A DNA stretch of 64,000 bases from assembly GCF_009857605.1 (NCBI RefSeq), contig NZ_WWCT01000020.1, positions 1-64,000 on the forward strand, read 5' to 3'. The notes under the pieces are model-generated. The model was not told the origin of the DNA. It searched no databases and saw only the letters and a program-made list of their open reading frames with translations. Shown here piece by piece: positions 16,848 through 25,078 of this stretch; position 1 is the stretch's first letter, and every line of letters starts with the position of its first letter. Made by a program: the position numbers and the translations under genes. This stretch comes from Duganella levis (lineage in GTDB: Bacteria; Pseudomonadota; Gammaproteobacteria; Burkholderiales; Burkholderiaceae_D).

Positions 16848-17249
16848 ATGAGCCTGTCATTTCATATCGATTTCAATGGCCAATGCGAGGAAGCGTTTGC
16901 TTTTTATGCGGAGCACCTTGGCGGCAAAATCGGGACCATGCTTAAGGTGAAGGACTCGCCTGTACCGGCGGTGTCGGCGTCGCATGCCGACAAAATTGTC
17001 CACGCAAATATCAGCATCGATGGCGTGGAGCTGGCTGGGGCGGATGTCGATGCCAGCAGGTATGAACGGCCGAGCGGCTTTTATGTGCTGCTTGGCGTAA
17101 ATGCGGAAGACAAGGTCCACGCCTGTTTCAACGCCCTGCAAACAGGCGGCCATGTCATCCTCGCGCCACAGAAAACATTCTGGTCGCCCTGCTACGCTAT
17201 CGTCACCGACCGCTTTGGCGTACCGTGGAAAATCAACTGCGGCACCTGA
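16848..17249 (+). CDS. VOC/PhnB-like glyoxalase-fold protein
   Basis: Small protein of 133 residues in the PhnB/3-demethylubiquinone-methyltransferase-like branch of the glyoxalase-bleomycin-resistance fold. The N-terminus LSFHIDFNGQCEEAFAFYAEHLGGKI is typical, and the C-terminal FWSPCYAIVTDRFGVPWKINC matches the family ending. A single VOC half is present, so it would dimerise. The reaction is unknown. I chose the ATG at 16848 from the family's usual start; the ATG at 16836 is possible, and neither has a clear ribosome site. Confidence 0.8.
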   Translation: MSLSFHIDFNGQCEEAFAFYAEHLGGKIGTMLKVKDSPVPAVSASHADKIVHANISIDGVELAGADVDASRYERPSGFYVLLGVNAEDKVHACFNALQTGGHVILAPQKTFWSPCYAIVTDRFGVPWKINCGT

Positions 17250-17265
17250 CTTAACGCAGCCACCT

Positions 17266-18114
17266 TCAACGCGTAGACAGCAGCGCGATGATCTCGTCGG
17301 CGACGGCGCGCACTGGCGCTGCGCGGCGCACGTCTTCGTGCATGACGATCCACAGCTTGCGCTTGACCGCGCACGTCGGCGCTTCGATCTGCACCAGCGG
17401 CGACAAGGGAAAATAATCCGGCAGCACCGCCACGCCGCCACCTGCCAGCGTGGCCTGGTACAACGTGCCCAGGTCATTGGAGCGCATGCAGTAGCGCCGC
17501 GTGCCGCGCACCTTCTCCAGCCACTGGTGCTGCGGCGTGTGCTGCAACAGCTCATCGTAGCCGAGGAACTCCCACTGCTCCGGCGCGCGCTCCGCCAGAT
17601 AAGCCTCGCTGGCGCATAAGCGATAGGTCACCGTAGCCAGGCTGCGCACCGCCAGCCCCGGCGAGGTCGGGCGGTTGTAGCGGATGGCGATATCCGACTC
17701 GCGCCGCATCAGATCCGTCACCTTCAACTCGGCGCGCAGATCCAGTTCAATGCCCGGCAAGCGATGTAAAGCCTGTTGCAGTCCCGGCGCCAGCACCCAC
17801 GCCGTCACCGCCGGCGGCGCCGAGACCCGTACCTTGCCGCTCAATTCCGCCGTGCCGCCGGCCACGCGCAGCAAGCCATGCAAGCCGTCTTCCATATTGC
17901 GCGCATGCGGCACCAGCGCCTTGCCGGCCGCCGTCAGCGACCAGCCCTTGGGGAAGCGGTCGAACAGTTTGACGGCAAGCGCCGCCTCCAGCGCGTCGAT
18001 GCGCCGGGCCACGGTAGTGTGCTCCACGCCCGCCGCCCGCGCAGCGCCGGACAGCGTGCCGGCATCGTGAAGGGCAAGGAAGAAGCGCAGGTCGTCCCAG
18101 TTAGGTTGGTTCAT
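17266..18114 (-). CDS. LysR-family transcriptional regulator
   Basis: LysR-type regulator, 282 residues from the ATG at 18114 (an upstream ATG at 18129 adds five residues). The HTH is at about 5-60 (WDDLRFFLALHDAGTLSGAARAAGVEHTTVARRIDALE). The effector domain (about 85-280) carries LRAELKVTDLMRRESDIAIRYNRP, which resembles the branch that works on small aromatic or detoxification genes. It is divergent from the lipocalin-like gene, its likely target. The shared intergenic contains TGTGCAATTATGCACA, a plausible operator. Confidence 0.88.
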   Translation of the reverse strand: MNQPNWDDLRFFLALHDAGTLSGAARAAGVEHTTVARRIDALEAALAVKLFDRFPKGWSLTAAGKALVPHARNMEDGLHGLLRVAGGTAELSGKVRVSAPPAVTAWVLAPGLQQALHRLPGIELDLRAELKVTDLMRRESDIAIRYNRPTSPGLAVRSLATVTYRLCASEAYLAERAPEQWEFLGYDELLQHTPQHQWLEKVRGTRRYCMRSNDLGTLYQATLAGGGVAVLPDYFPLSPLVQIEAPTCAVKRKLWIVMHEDVRRAAPVRAVADEIIALLSTR

Positions 18115-18205
18115 TGTGCAATTATGCACATATTGCGCACGGCTTTTGCTAATTTTGCGCAGCCGCCTTCACGGCTATCGTGTCTTTATTTGAAAGGAAG
18201 ATGCG

Positions 18206-18697
18206 ATGAAAATCTTGAACCGCCTGTTTTGCCTGATGATGTGGGTACCCGCGCACCAAGCCGCGATGGCCGCCCAGCCGTTCCCGCTGGCCGGCACCTG
18301 GGCGCTGGTGGCCGCTGACCGCCTGCTGCCCGACGGCGCCCGCTTGCACGATTACGGCGAGGCCCCGAGCGGCTTAATGATGATCGATAGCGAAGGCCGC
18401 TACACGGTGCAGATCTACCAGCAGGGCCGCCCGCGCTTCGCCAGCGGCGACAAAAAGAGCGGCACCGAACAGGAGTTCCGCGCCGCCGTCGAAGGATCGA
18501 GCACGCACTTCGGTCGCATGGCGATCGACGAGCCTTCGCGCACGCTGACCTTCATCATCGAGAGCGCGGCGTTTTCAAATTGGGAAGGTACGCGGCAGGA
18601 ACGCCGCTACGAATTGAAAGGGGATGAACTGAGCTACCGCGTCCCGGCGCGGCCGGACGGGCAGATTCCGCTGTCAGTCTGGCGACGCGTAAATTAG
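18206..18697 (+). CDS. exported lipocalin-like protein
   Basis: Protein of 163 residues with a hydrophobic N-terminus ending near residue 22 (a signal peptide by appearance). It is followed by a lipocalin-like domain: LAGTWALVAADRLLPDG, then GLMMIDSEGRYTVQIYQQGRPRFASGDKKSGT. The first block resembles the Lipocalin_5 family. Ligand unknown. AAAGGAAG supports the ATG. Divergence from the LysR gene suggests it is that regulator's target. Confidence 0.75.
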   Translation: MKILNRLFCLMMWVPAHQAAMAAQPFPLAGTWALVAADRLLPDGARLHDYGEAPSGLMMIDSEGRYTVQIYQQGRPRFASGDKKSGTEQEFRAAVEGSSTHFGRMAIDEPSRTLTFIIESAAFSNWEGTRQERRYELKGDELSYRVPARPDGQIPLSVWRRVN

Positions 18698-19065
18698 GAC
18701 AGCGCGCCGACGCAGTAATCCGACAGCGCGTTGAGCACCGCCGCATTCTCGCCAGCCGCCTCCACCACCTTGATGGCGGCTTGCGGATAGGCGATGCGCA
18801 GCTCGTCGATCATCAGCGGCAGGTCGCGCAGCACATGGCCGCCCTGGCCCAGGAATACCGGCACCACGGTGATGTCGACAATGCCGTCGGCAATCAGCGC
18901 CGCCGCCACATCCGGCAAGCGCGGCGACATCAGTTCCAGATACGCCAGCTGCACGCGAACACCCGGCTCGCGCGCCTGCGTCAGGTCGCGCAAGCGTTCG
19001 AACGGCGCCGCCCACGATTCGGCGCGGGCGCCATGGGCAAATAAAATCAGTGCGCGTTGGGTCAT
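18694..19065 (-). CDS. short CbiX/SirB sirohydrochlorin chelatase
   Basis: Class II chelatase of 123 residues that would insert cobalt or iron into sirohydrochlorin. Markers are the metal-binding ILFAHGAR near the N-terminus, QLAYLELMSPRLPD, and VVPVFLGQGGHVLRDLP with the second histidine. It is the one-domain CbiXS size. The ATG at 19065 overlaps the lptG stop by one base (TGATG), which argues for coupled translation. With the SUMT of the sulfate operon it could complete siroheme for CysI; the metal used cannot be read from sequence. Confidence 0.88.
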   Translation of the reverse strand: MTQRALILFAHGARAESWAAPFERLRDLTQAREPGVRVQLAYLELMSPRLPDVAAALIADGIVDITVVPVFLGQGGHVLRDLPLMIDELRIAYPQAAIKVVEAAGENAAVLNALSDYCVGALS

Positions 19066-20234
19066 CAGTGCCGCTCCACCCACCACAAGGCGCCCAGCGC
19101 CAGCAGCAGAAACAAGATACTCGGCGCAATCGCCGTCACAATCGCCGGCCAGGTGCTCAGCACACCCAGGTGCGAGAACAGCGCATTCACCAGCTGGAAG
19201 CTGACGCCGATCATAATCCCGACGAAGATTTTCAGGCTCACGCCACCGCTACGCGTGTGCAGGTAGCCGAACGGCAGGGCCAGCGCCATCAGCACGAAGA
19301 TGGTCAGCGGGTCGAACAGCTTTTTCCAGAACGCGATCTTGAAGCGCTCGGTCTCCTGCTTGTTCTCCTGCAGGTGGCGGGTGTACACCGCCAGCTCGGA
19401 GGCCGACATGCGGTCCGGATCGGAGCCGGCCACCGCCAGAATCCTCGGGGTGATCTCCGACAGCAGATCCTTGGTCGCGCTGTGGCGGGTCTCGATCATG
19501 CCCGACTCCTGCGCGAAGTTGTTCTCCAGGTTGGCCTCCGCGCCCGGCTTGAGCAGTTGCGGATTGGTGAACAGGTTTTCCGTGACACCGCTCAGCAGCC
19601 ACTTGTTATTGCCCTGGAAGGTGCCGGTATTCGCCAGTGTGATGGAGCGCAGGCGGAAGTTGGTGTCGAATTCGTACAGCTTGACGCCGATCAGCGTGCC
19701 GTCCGGCTTCACCTGGCGCACGTTGAAGAAGCGCGAGCCAGTGACCTCGCCGGTCATGCCCTCGGCCTTGACGATATCCTTGGTCCACAAGCCGGAGCGG
19801 AATTCGGTCGAGATGGCGGCGCCGCGCGCACTCAGGCGAATCTTCTCGGCGATCGGCGCGGTGCGCGGCGTAATCAACTCGCCGAAAATGAAGGTGATAA
19901 TCACCAGCACCAGGCCGATCTTGACCAGCATCCACGCCACCATACCGGTCGACATGCTGGACGCGCGCATGATGGTGAATTCCGACGTGGCCGCAAACTG
20001 CGCCATGGTGTAGATGGTGCCGATCAGCGCCGCCAGCGGCATCACTTCATACACATGGCTGGGCAGCTGCGCCAGCACATACAGGAAGGCGTACTGGATC
20101 GCATAGCCGTTCTTGCCCACCGAAGGCAGTTCGCCGGTCAGGTCCATGAACGCTTGCAGCGCCAAAAACGCCACCAGCACAAAGGCCACCGCTTGCAGTA
20201 TCGAGACCGCGAAATAGCGTTGCAGGATTTTCAT
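19065..20234 (-). CDS. LPS export permease LptG
   Basis: Inner-membrane subunit of the LptB2FG transporter, which extracts lipopolysaccharide and feeds it to LptC/LptA; 389 residues. Three N-terminal membrane helices (about 10-120) include LPSHVYEVMPLAALIGTIYTM and the coupling-helix part TSEFTIMRASSMST. A periplasmic beta-jellyroll domain follows, then three C-terminal helices (DPLTIFVLMALALPFGYLHTRSG onward). It follows lptF by 5 bases. Confidence 0.95.
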   Translation of the reverse strand: MKILQRYFAVSILQAVAFVLVAFLALQAFMDLTGELPSVGKNGYAIQYAFLYVLAQLPSHVYEVMPLAALIGTIYTMAQFAATSEFTIMRASSMSTGMVAWMLVKIGLVLVIITFIFGELITPRTAPIAEKIRLSARGAAISTEFRSGLWTKDIVKAEGMTGEVTGSRFFNVRQVKPDGTLIGVKLYEFDTNFRLRSITLANTGTFQGNNKWLLSGVTENLFTNPQLLKPGAEANLENNFAQESGMIETRHSATKDLLSEITPRILAVAGSDPDRMSASELAVYTRHLQENKQETERFKIAFWKKLFDPLTIFVLMALALPFGYLHTRSGGVSLKIFVGIMIGVSFQLVNALFSHLGVLSTWPAIVTAIAPSILFLLLALGALWWVERH

Positions 20235-20239
20235 GCGAA

Positions 20240-21361
20240 TCAGTCTTTCTTGTTACGCGAACGCTTGTACGCGGCCAACAGCGCCAGCGGATGGTAGCGG
20301 TGGTTCAGGTTCAGTCGCCAGGCGAACAGGCCGCACACGACCAGCACCGCCGCCAGGTGCAGCGGCCACCATGACATCCCGAAGCTGCCCTTGCCCTGCT
20401 TGACGCTGGCCTCCACCAGTTTGACGAAGTTGCTATAGCTGAAGAACACCAGCAGCGCGATAATCAGATTGGCCGAGCTGCCCGCGCGCGGATTGACGAA
20501 ACCCAGCGGCACCGCCAGCAGAATCAGCACCAGGCAGGTGAGCGGCTGGGCGATGCGCCACAACAGCTCCGCGCGCGCCACGCTGCCGGTTTGCTTCAGC
20601 AGGTCCATGGTCGGCAGGGCGACTGCTTCGTGATCGGATTCCAGGTCCTGCGTCTGCTGCGTCACGCGCATGCTGTAGCTGTCGAACTCCATGGTCTGGA
20701 AGTCGGCCTTGCCCGGCGTGCCCTGATAACGGCGGCCGTTCTTCAGCACCAGATAGCGCTCGCCTTTCGGCCCGGTGTTGATCACGCCTTCGCGCGCGAC
20801 GATGACCGCATCGCCACGGGCGTCGGTGGTGTTGACGAACACGTTTTGCACCACGGCCGATTTGCCGGCCACGCCTTCCACGAAGAAGATGCGGTTGGCG
20901 GCGGCCGATTCCTTGAACTGGCCCGGCGAGACTTTTTGCAGATCTTCGCGCTTTTCAAAGCGCTCCACGTACTCCAGGCTTTTCTGCTTGGCCCACGGGG
21001 TGGCGACGAAACTCAGGCCGGCGGTGATCAGCACCAGTGGCAGGCCGAAAGTGAGCACCGGCCGTATCCAGCGCAGCAGGCTCATACCCGAGGCAAACCA
21101 CACCACCATTTCGGAATCGCGGTAGGTCCGCGTGACCACCATCAGCACTGAAATAAAGCTGGTGAGGATAACGAGAGTTGGCAGATAATTCAGCACGGCG
21201 AAAGCGATCAACGCGATGACGTCACCCGATGCGGCCTTGCCGCCAGCGGCTTTGCCGAGCACCCCGATCAGGGTCCAGGTGACGCTGATACTGAACAGCA
21301 CTGTGAAGGTGGCCCCGGCAGCACTGGCCATTTCTCGTCGTAGGGCGCGTTGAAAGATCAT
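20240..21361 (-). CDS. LPS export permease LptF
   Basis: Partner permease of LptG, 373 residues. It starts MIFQRALRREMASAAGATFTVLFSISVTWTLI. It contains the coupling-helix sequence TYRDSEMVVWFASGMSLLRWI and the family motif VLKNGRRYQGTPGKADFQTMEFDSYSMRV in the periplasmic jellyroll. The last three helices are at about 265-345. Divergent from pepA across 85 bp, a common arrangement in proteobacteria. Confidence 0.95.
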   Translation of the reverse strand: MIFQRALRREMASAAGATFTVLFSISVTWTLIGVLGKAAGGKAASGDVIALIAFAVLNYLPTLVILTSFISVLMVVTRTYRDSEMVVWFASGMSLLRWIRPVLTFGLPLVLITAGLSFVATPWAKQKSLEYVERFEKREDLQKVSPGQFKESAAANRIFFVEGVAGKSAVVQNVFVNTTDARGDAVIVAREGVINTGPKGERYLVLKNGRRYQGTPGKADFQTMEFDSYSMRVTQQTQDLESDHEAVALPTMDLLKQTGSVARAELLWRIAQPLTCLVLILLAVPLGFVNPRAGSSANLIIALLVFFSYSNFVKLVEASVKQGKGSFGMSWWPLHLAAVLVVCGLFAWRLNLNHRYHPLALLAAYKRSRNKKD

Positions 21362-21446
21362 TGAAGATTATAATTCGGTAGTTTGGCCCATATATACGCT
21401 ATACGGGACCACAAGTTTTAAGTACGTACACGACACGGAGAATCAA

Positions 21447-22940
21447 ATGGACTTTAGCATAAAAGCATTCGACACAAAAAACACCATCGCTACGGCCAAA
21501 GCCGGCGTGATCGCTGTCGCGGTCTTCGAGAACAAAAAGCTGTCGCAAGCTGCCAAGGCGCTGGACGGCGCCGGTGAAATCACGGCCGCGCTCAAGTCCG
21601 GCGACATTACCGGCAAAGCCGGCACCACCCTGCTGCTGCGCGGCGTTAAAGGCGCCAGCGCCGAACGCGTGCTGCTGGTGGGCCTGGGCAGCGACGAAAC
21701 CGTCAGCGAAAAAAGCTTTGCCGGCGGCGTGGTTGCGGCACTGAAGGTATTCTCCACCCTGGGCACGAGCGACGCTATTATCGCACTGCCAGCCACTGAA
21801 GTGAAAGAGCGTGACGTCAATTGGGCGATCCGCTGCGTGGTGCAGAGCGCCCACGAGTCGATCTTCCGCACCGATGGCCAGAAGAGCAAGAAAGATCCGG
21901 CGCCGGCCGGCGTCAAGAAAATCGCTTTGGCCGTGCCGAGCAACGCCGATACCAAGATCGCGCTCGCGCAGGCCGTGGCCATCGCCAACGGCATGGACCT
22001 GACCAAGGAACTGGGCAACCTGTCGGCCAACGTCTGCACCCCGACCTACCTGGCCAACACCGCCAAGAAACTGGGCAAGGACTACAAGTTCGACGTGGAA
22101 GTGCTGGACCGCAAACAGCTGGAAGCGCTGAAGATGAACAGCTTCCTGTCGGTGACCAACGGCAGCGAGCAGCCGCCGAAGTTCATCATCCTCAAGCACA
22201 TGGGCGGCAAGGCCAAGGATGCGCCAGTGGTGCTGGTCGGTAAAGGCATCACCTTCGACACCGGCGGCATTTCGCTGAAGGCCGGTCCTGGCATGGACGA
22301 GATGAAATACGACATGGGCGGCGCCGCTTCGGTGCTGGGCACCTTCCGCGCCATCGGTGAAATGAACCTGAAGCTGAACGTGATCGGTGTGATCGCGTCG
22401 TGCGAGAACATGCCGTCGGGCCGCGCCACCAAGCCGGGCGACATCGTCACCTCGATGAACGGTCTGACCATCGAAATCCTGAACACCGACGCCGAAGGCC
22501 GCCTGGTGCTGTGCGACGCGCTGACCTACGCCGAGCGCTTCAACCCGGCCGCCGTGATCGACATCGCCACGCTGACCGGCGCCTGCATCGTCGCCCTGGG
22601 CCACCATAAGAGCGGCCTGTTCACGCGTGACGACGAGGTCCACAACAAGCTGGCCGACGAGATCATGGCCGCCGGTAAAAACGCCGGCGACACCGCATGG
22701 CGCCTGCCGATCGGCGAAGAGTACAACGAGCAGCTGAAGTCCAACTTCGCCGACCTGGCCAACATCGGCACGCCGGGCGGCGCGTCGTGCACTGCGGCGG
22801 CGTTCCTGGAGAACTTCACCCGCAAGTACACCTGGGCGCATCTGGACATCGCCGGCACCGCATGGAAATCGGGCGGCGCGAAAGGCGCAACCGGCCGGCC
22901 AGTGCCGCTGCTGTCGAACTTCCTGATCAATCGAGTTTAA
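21447..22940 (+). CDS. leucyl aminopeptidase PepA
   Basis: Cytosol aminopeptidase of the M17 family, 497 residues, forming a two-metal hexamer. The N-terminal macro-like domain covers about 1-165. The catalytic domain has the signature NTDAEGRL, plus GKGITFDTGGISLKAGPGMDEMKYDMGGAA with metal- and substrate-binding residues. In enterobacteria PepA also binds DNA; whether that holds here is unknown. It ends one base before the convergent lipoprotein gene. Confidence 0.97.
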   Translation: MDFSIKAFDTKNTIATAKAGVIAVAVFENKKLSQAAKALDGAGEITAALKSGDITGKAGTTLLLRGVKGASAERVLLVGLGSDETVSEKSFAGGVVAALKVFSTLGTSDAIIALPATEVKERDVNWAIRCVVQSAHESIFRTDGQKSKKDPAPAGVKKIALAVPSNADTKIALAQAVAIANGMDLTKELGNLSANVCTPTYLANTAKKLGKDYKFDVEVLDRKQLEALKMNSFLSVTNGSEQPPKFIILKHMGGKAKDAPVVLVGKGITFDTGGISLKAGPGMDEMKYDMGGAASVLGTFRAIGEMNLKLNVIGVIASCENMPSGRATKPGDIVTSMNGLTIEILNTDAEGRLVLCDALTYAERFNPAAVIDIATLTGACIVALGHHKSGLFTRDDEVHNKLADEIMAAGKNAGDTAWRLPIGEEYNEQLKSNFADLANIGTPGGASCTAAAFLENFTRKYTWAHLDIAGTAWKSGGAKGATGRPVPLLSNFLINRV

Positions 22941-22941
22941 G

Positions 22942-23382
22942 TTAGAACAGGGTCACGCCGGCTGCCGGCGCTGGCCCGTCTTCCTTGTCCTGGGCCGGGC
23001 GCATGACCACCGTCAGTATCGACGGATAGTCGTAGCCTGCGCCCGTATTACGGTCCACATACAGGCCCACACCGGCCGTCAGCACCAGGTTGCCCCAGAT
23101 ATTGGCGTCGGCCTTGGAATCCACCTTCTCGTAGGCCCAGCCCTTGCCCGTCTTCTCGCAGTCGATGCGCAGCGGTCCGGCGCTTTTGCGCAGCGTCACG
23201 CGCGCCGGCGTGGTGACAAACCATTTGCCCACGTCGTTGTACAGCACGCAGCCGACACCCGCGATCTCGCGGTGATCGAGCACGGTTTGCACCAGCACGT
23301 TTTGGTCGGTGGATTCGGTCAGGGAAGCGCAGCCCGCCAATGAGGCGAACAATGCGACCGCTGCAGCGGGGCGGAGATACAT
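22942..23382 (-). CDS. hypothetical lipoprotein
   Basis: Protein of 146 residues from the ATG at 23382. The signal peptide ends in a lipobox (ALFASLAGC), so it should be lipid-anchored. The body has no family I recognise; it contains GVGCVLYNDVGKWFVTTPARVTLRKSAGPLRIDCEKTGKGWAYEKVDSKADANIWGN and GLYVDRNTGAGYDYPSILTV as glycine/tyrosine-rich blocks. An upstream in-frame ATG at 23469 would remove the signal peptide from the N-terminus and is less likely. Confidence 0.7.
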   Translation of the reverse strand: MYLRPAAAVALFASLAGCASLTESTDQNVLVQTVLDHREIAGVGCVLYNDVGKWFVTTPARVTLRKSAGPLRIDCEKTGKGWAYEKVDSKADANIWGNLVLTAGVGLYVDRNTGAGYDYPSILTVVMRPAQDKEDGPAPAAGVTLF

Positions 23383-23497
23383 GGTCTGTCTCTGGAATAT
23401 CGATATAGACCAGTGTAGCAGCCCGCCGGCGGTTTCAGTCGCTTGATCAAACGGCGTAAAGCCTTGCACTTTACGCCTTCCAGCTCTGGCCTTTACT

Positions 23498-23908
23498 TCA
23501 GGCGTTGTGGCGATCCATTACCTTGGACGCCACCGGCGCATCGGCCTGTTCCTGCTGCTTCTTCTTCAGACCCTGCACCACTTTCAGGATGTCGTCCATG
23601 CCGCGCTCGCCGCCCAGCGTCGAGAAGGCATCCAGCACCTCGTTCAGCACCTGATTGCGCACGGCCGCTTCGTCAGGGTTGATTTCCGCTGGACGTTGCA
23701 CGGCAACCGCAGCACGCTTTTCAGCGGCGGCAGCTTCCTTCTGCGCAGCGGTCTTGCGGCCGCCTGGCGGTTTGCCATGTTCCAGCGCCGCTTGCCAGAT
23801 TACCCAGCGGCGCTGTGTTTCAAAGACCAGATACTCATCTGGCTTGTCTTCCCGACGGCGTACAATATGGCCATCGCGCTGTGCCCATGCCTCAAATGCA
23901 GTTCGCAT
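23498..23908 (-). CDS. hypothetical protein with Ala/Lys-rich coiled-coil
   Basis: Protein of 136 residues from the ATG at 23908, supported by AAAGGA 8 bases upstream. The N-terminal third (MRTAFEAWAQRDGHIVRRREDKPDEYLVFETQRRWVIWQAALEHG) looks like a small folded unit of the sort seen in phage-related hypotheticals. A charged Ala/Lys linker and a C-terminal helix with KVVQGLKKKQQEQ follow. No catalytic residues stand out; function unknown. Confidence 0.6.
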   Translation of the reverse strand: MRTAFEAWAQRDGHIVRRREDKPDEYLVFETQRRWVIWQAALEHGKPPGGRKTAAQKEAAAAEKRAAVAVQRPAEINPDEAAVRNQVLNEVLDAFSTLGGERGMDDILKVVQGLKKKQQEQADAPVASKVMDRHNA

Positions 23909-24307
23909 TTTTTCATTCCTTTGTAAATGCGCCACGCGCCATTCACTATAAAAACCACAAGTAATTTCCGTATAGTATCATTTCTTGCGTCACCACAACA
24001 CAGAAAATACATAAATTACGCTGTTTTAGTTGCTAACGGGAAACACAAGTTTTCCACTCAATTTGTACTAGTATATTTCTATTTTGCTTATTTTGTCTTG
24101 GTTTCCAGTTCTATTTTGACAACGACGAGACAGTCTTGGCAATTTTTTTTTGATTTCACATATTTTGCAACATTTTAGGCCCTGCCACACCATTAAAGGA
24201 AGGGTTTTTCATGTTTTTTCATACAAGTTTGCAAAGTGATAATCGTTCTGTTAAATCTCGATGCTGTAAGATGCAAGCCACATGAACTTGCTAGAAAGTA
24301 CAACTAC
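23909..24307. other. AT-rich intergenic region
   Basis: About 400 bp between two divergent genes, much richer in A and T than the surroundings, with T-runs. It must carry the promoters for both sides. I see no confident -35/-10 pair, although TTGACA at 24115-24120 is a possible -35. The one notable element is a short open frame with a strong ribosome site, listed separately. The AT-rich composition continues into the first ~40 codons of xthA. Confidence 0.5.
24211..24285 (+). CDS. possible 24-residue leader peptide upstream of xthA
   Basis: An ATG at 24211 follows a strong ribosome site (AAAGGAAGGG, spacing 6) and opens a 24-codon frame ending in TGA, 22 bases before the xthA ATG. The peptide is basic and contains CC and several serines. 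Translation this close to xthA could be coupled to it. It is known only from the ribosome-site strength and position; no homology is claimed. Confidence 0.3.
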   Translation: MFFHTSLQSDNRSVKSRCCKMQAT

Positions 24308-25072
24308 ATGAAATTAGCTACTTGGAATGTTAACTCTTTGAACGTAAGACTGCCGCACGTTATGAAATGGCTAGAGGAAAATCCTACGGATGTGCTAGCT
24401 ATCCAGGAAACAAAATTGACGGACGACAAGTTTCCGCTGGCGGCAATCGAGGCGGCCGGCTACCACGTGGCCTATACCGGCCAAAAAACCTATAACGGCG
24501 TGGCCATCATCTCCAAATTGCCGATCCACGACATCGTCAAGAACAATCCGAAATTCGACGATCCACAGCAGCGCATCATCGCCGGCACCATCGACGGCGT
24601 GCGCGTGGTCTGCGCCTACGTGCCCAACGGCCAGGCGGTCGGCTCGGACAAGTTCGAATACAAAATGGCCTGGCTGAACGCCTTCCACGACTGGATCAAG
24701 GAAGAATCCGCACAGCATCCGCAACTGGCGGTGCTGGGCGACTACAACATCGCGCCAGAAGACCGCGACGTCCACGACCCGGCCGCGTGGGAAGGCATGG
24801 TGCATGTGTCGCCGGAAGAGCGCGCGCAGCTCAAGCGCCTGCTGGACCTCGGCCTGACCGACGCCTTCCGCATGTTCGAGCAAGCGGATAAGTCGTACAG
24901 CTGGTGGGACTATCGTGGCCTCGGCTTCCGCCTGAACAAAGGCCTGCGCATCGACCACCTGCTGCTGTCGGACGCATTGAAGCAGCGCTGCACCGCCTGC
25001 GTGATCGATCGCGTACCACGCAAATGGGACCAGCCGTCGGATCACACGCCGGTGATCGCCACCTTCGCCTGA
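24308..25072 (+). CDS. exodeoxyribonuclease III (XthA)
   Basis: AP endonuclease and 3'-5' exonuclease of base-excision repair, 254 residues. Motifs include the N-terminal MKLATWNVNSLNVRLPHV, the metal-binding LAIQETKL, AVLGDYNIAPEDRDVHDP, YSWWDYRG and the C-terminal RIDHLLLSD and DHTPV. The ATG at 24308 is where the family begins; an earlier in-frame start at 24236 adds sequence unlike the family. The first ~40 codons use AT-rich codons, then composition switches abruptly to the local GC-rich style. Confidence 0.95.
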   Translation: MKLATWNVNSLNVRLPHVMKWLEENPTDVLAIQETKLTDDKFPLAAIEAAGYHVAYTGQKTYNGVAIISKLPIHDIVKNNPKFDDPQQRIIAGTIDGVRVVCAYVPNGQAVGSDKFEYKMAWLNAFHDWIKEESAQHPQLAVLGDYNIAPEDRDVHDPAAWEGMVHVSPEERAQLKRLLDLGLTDAFRMFEQADKSYSWWDYRGLGFRLNKGLRIDHLLLSDALKQRCTACVIDRVPRKWDQPSDHTPVIATFA

Positions 25073-25078
25073 TTCTGG

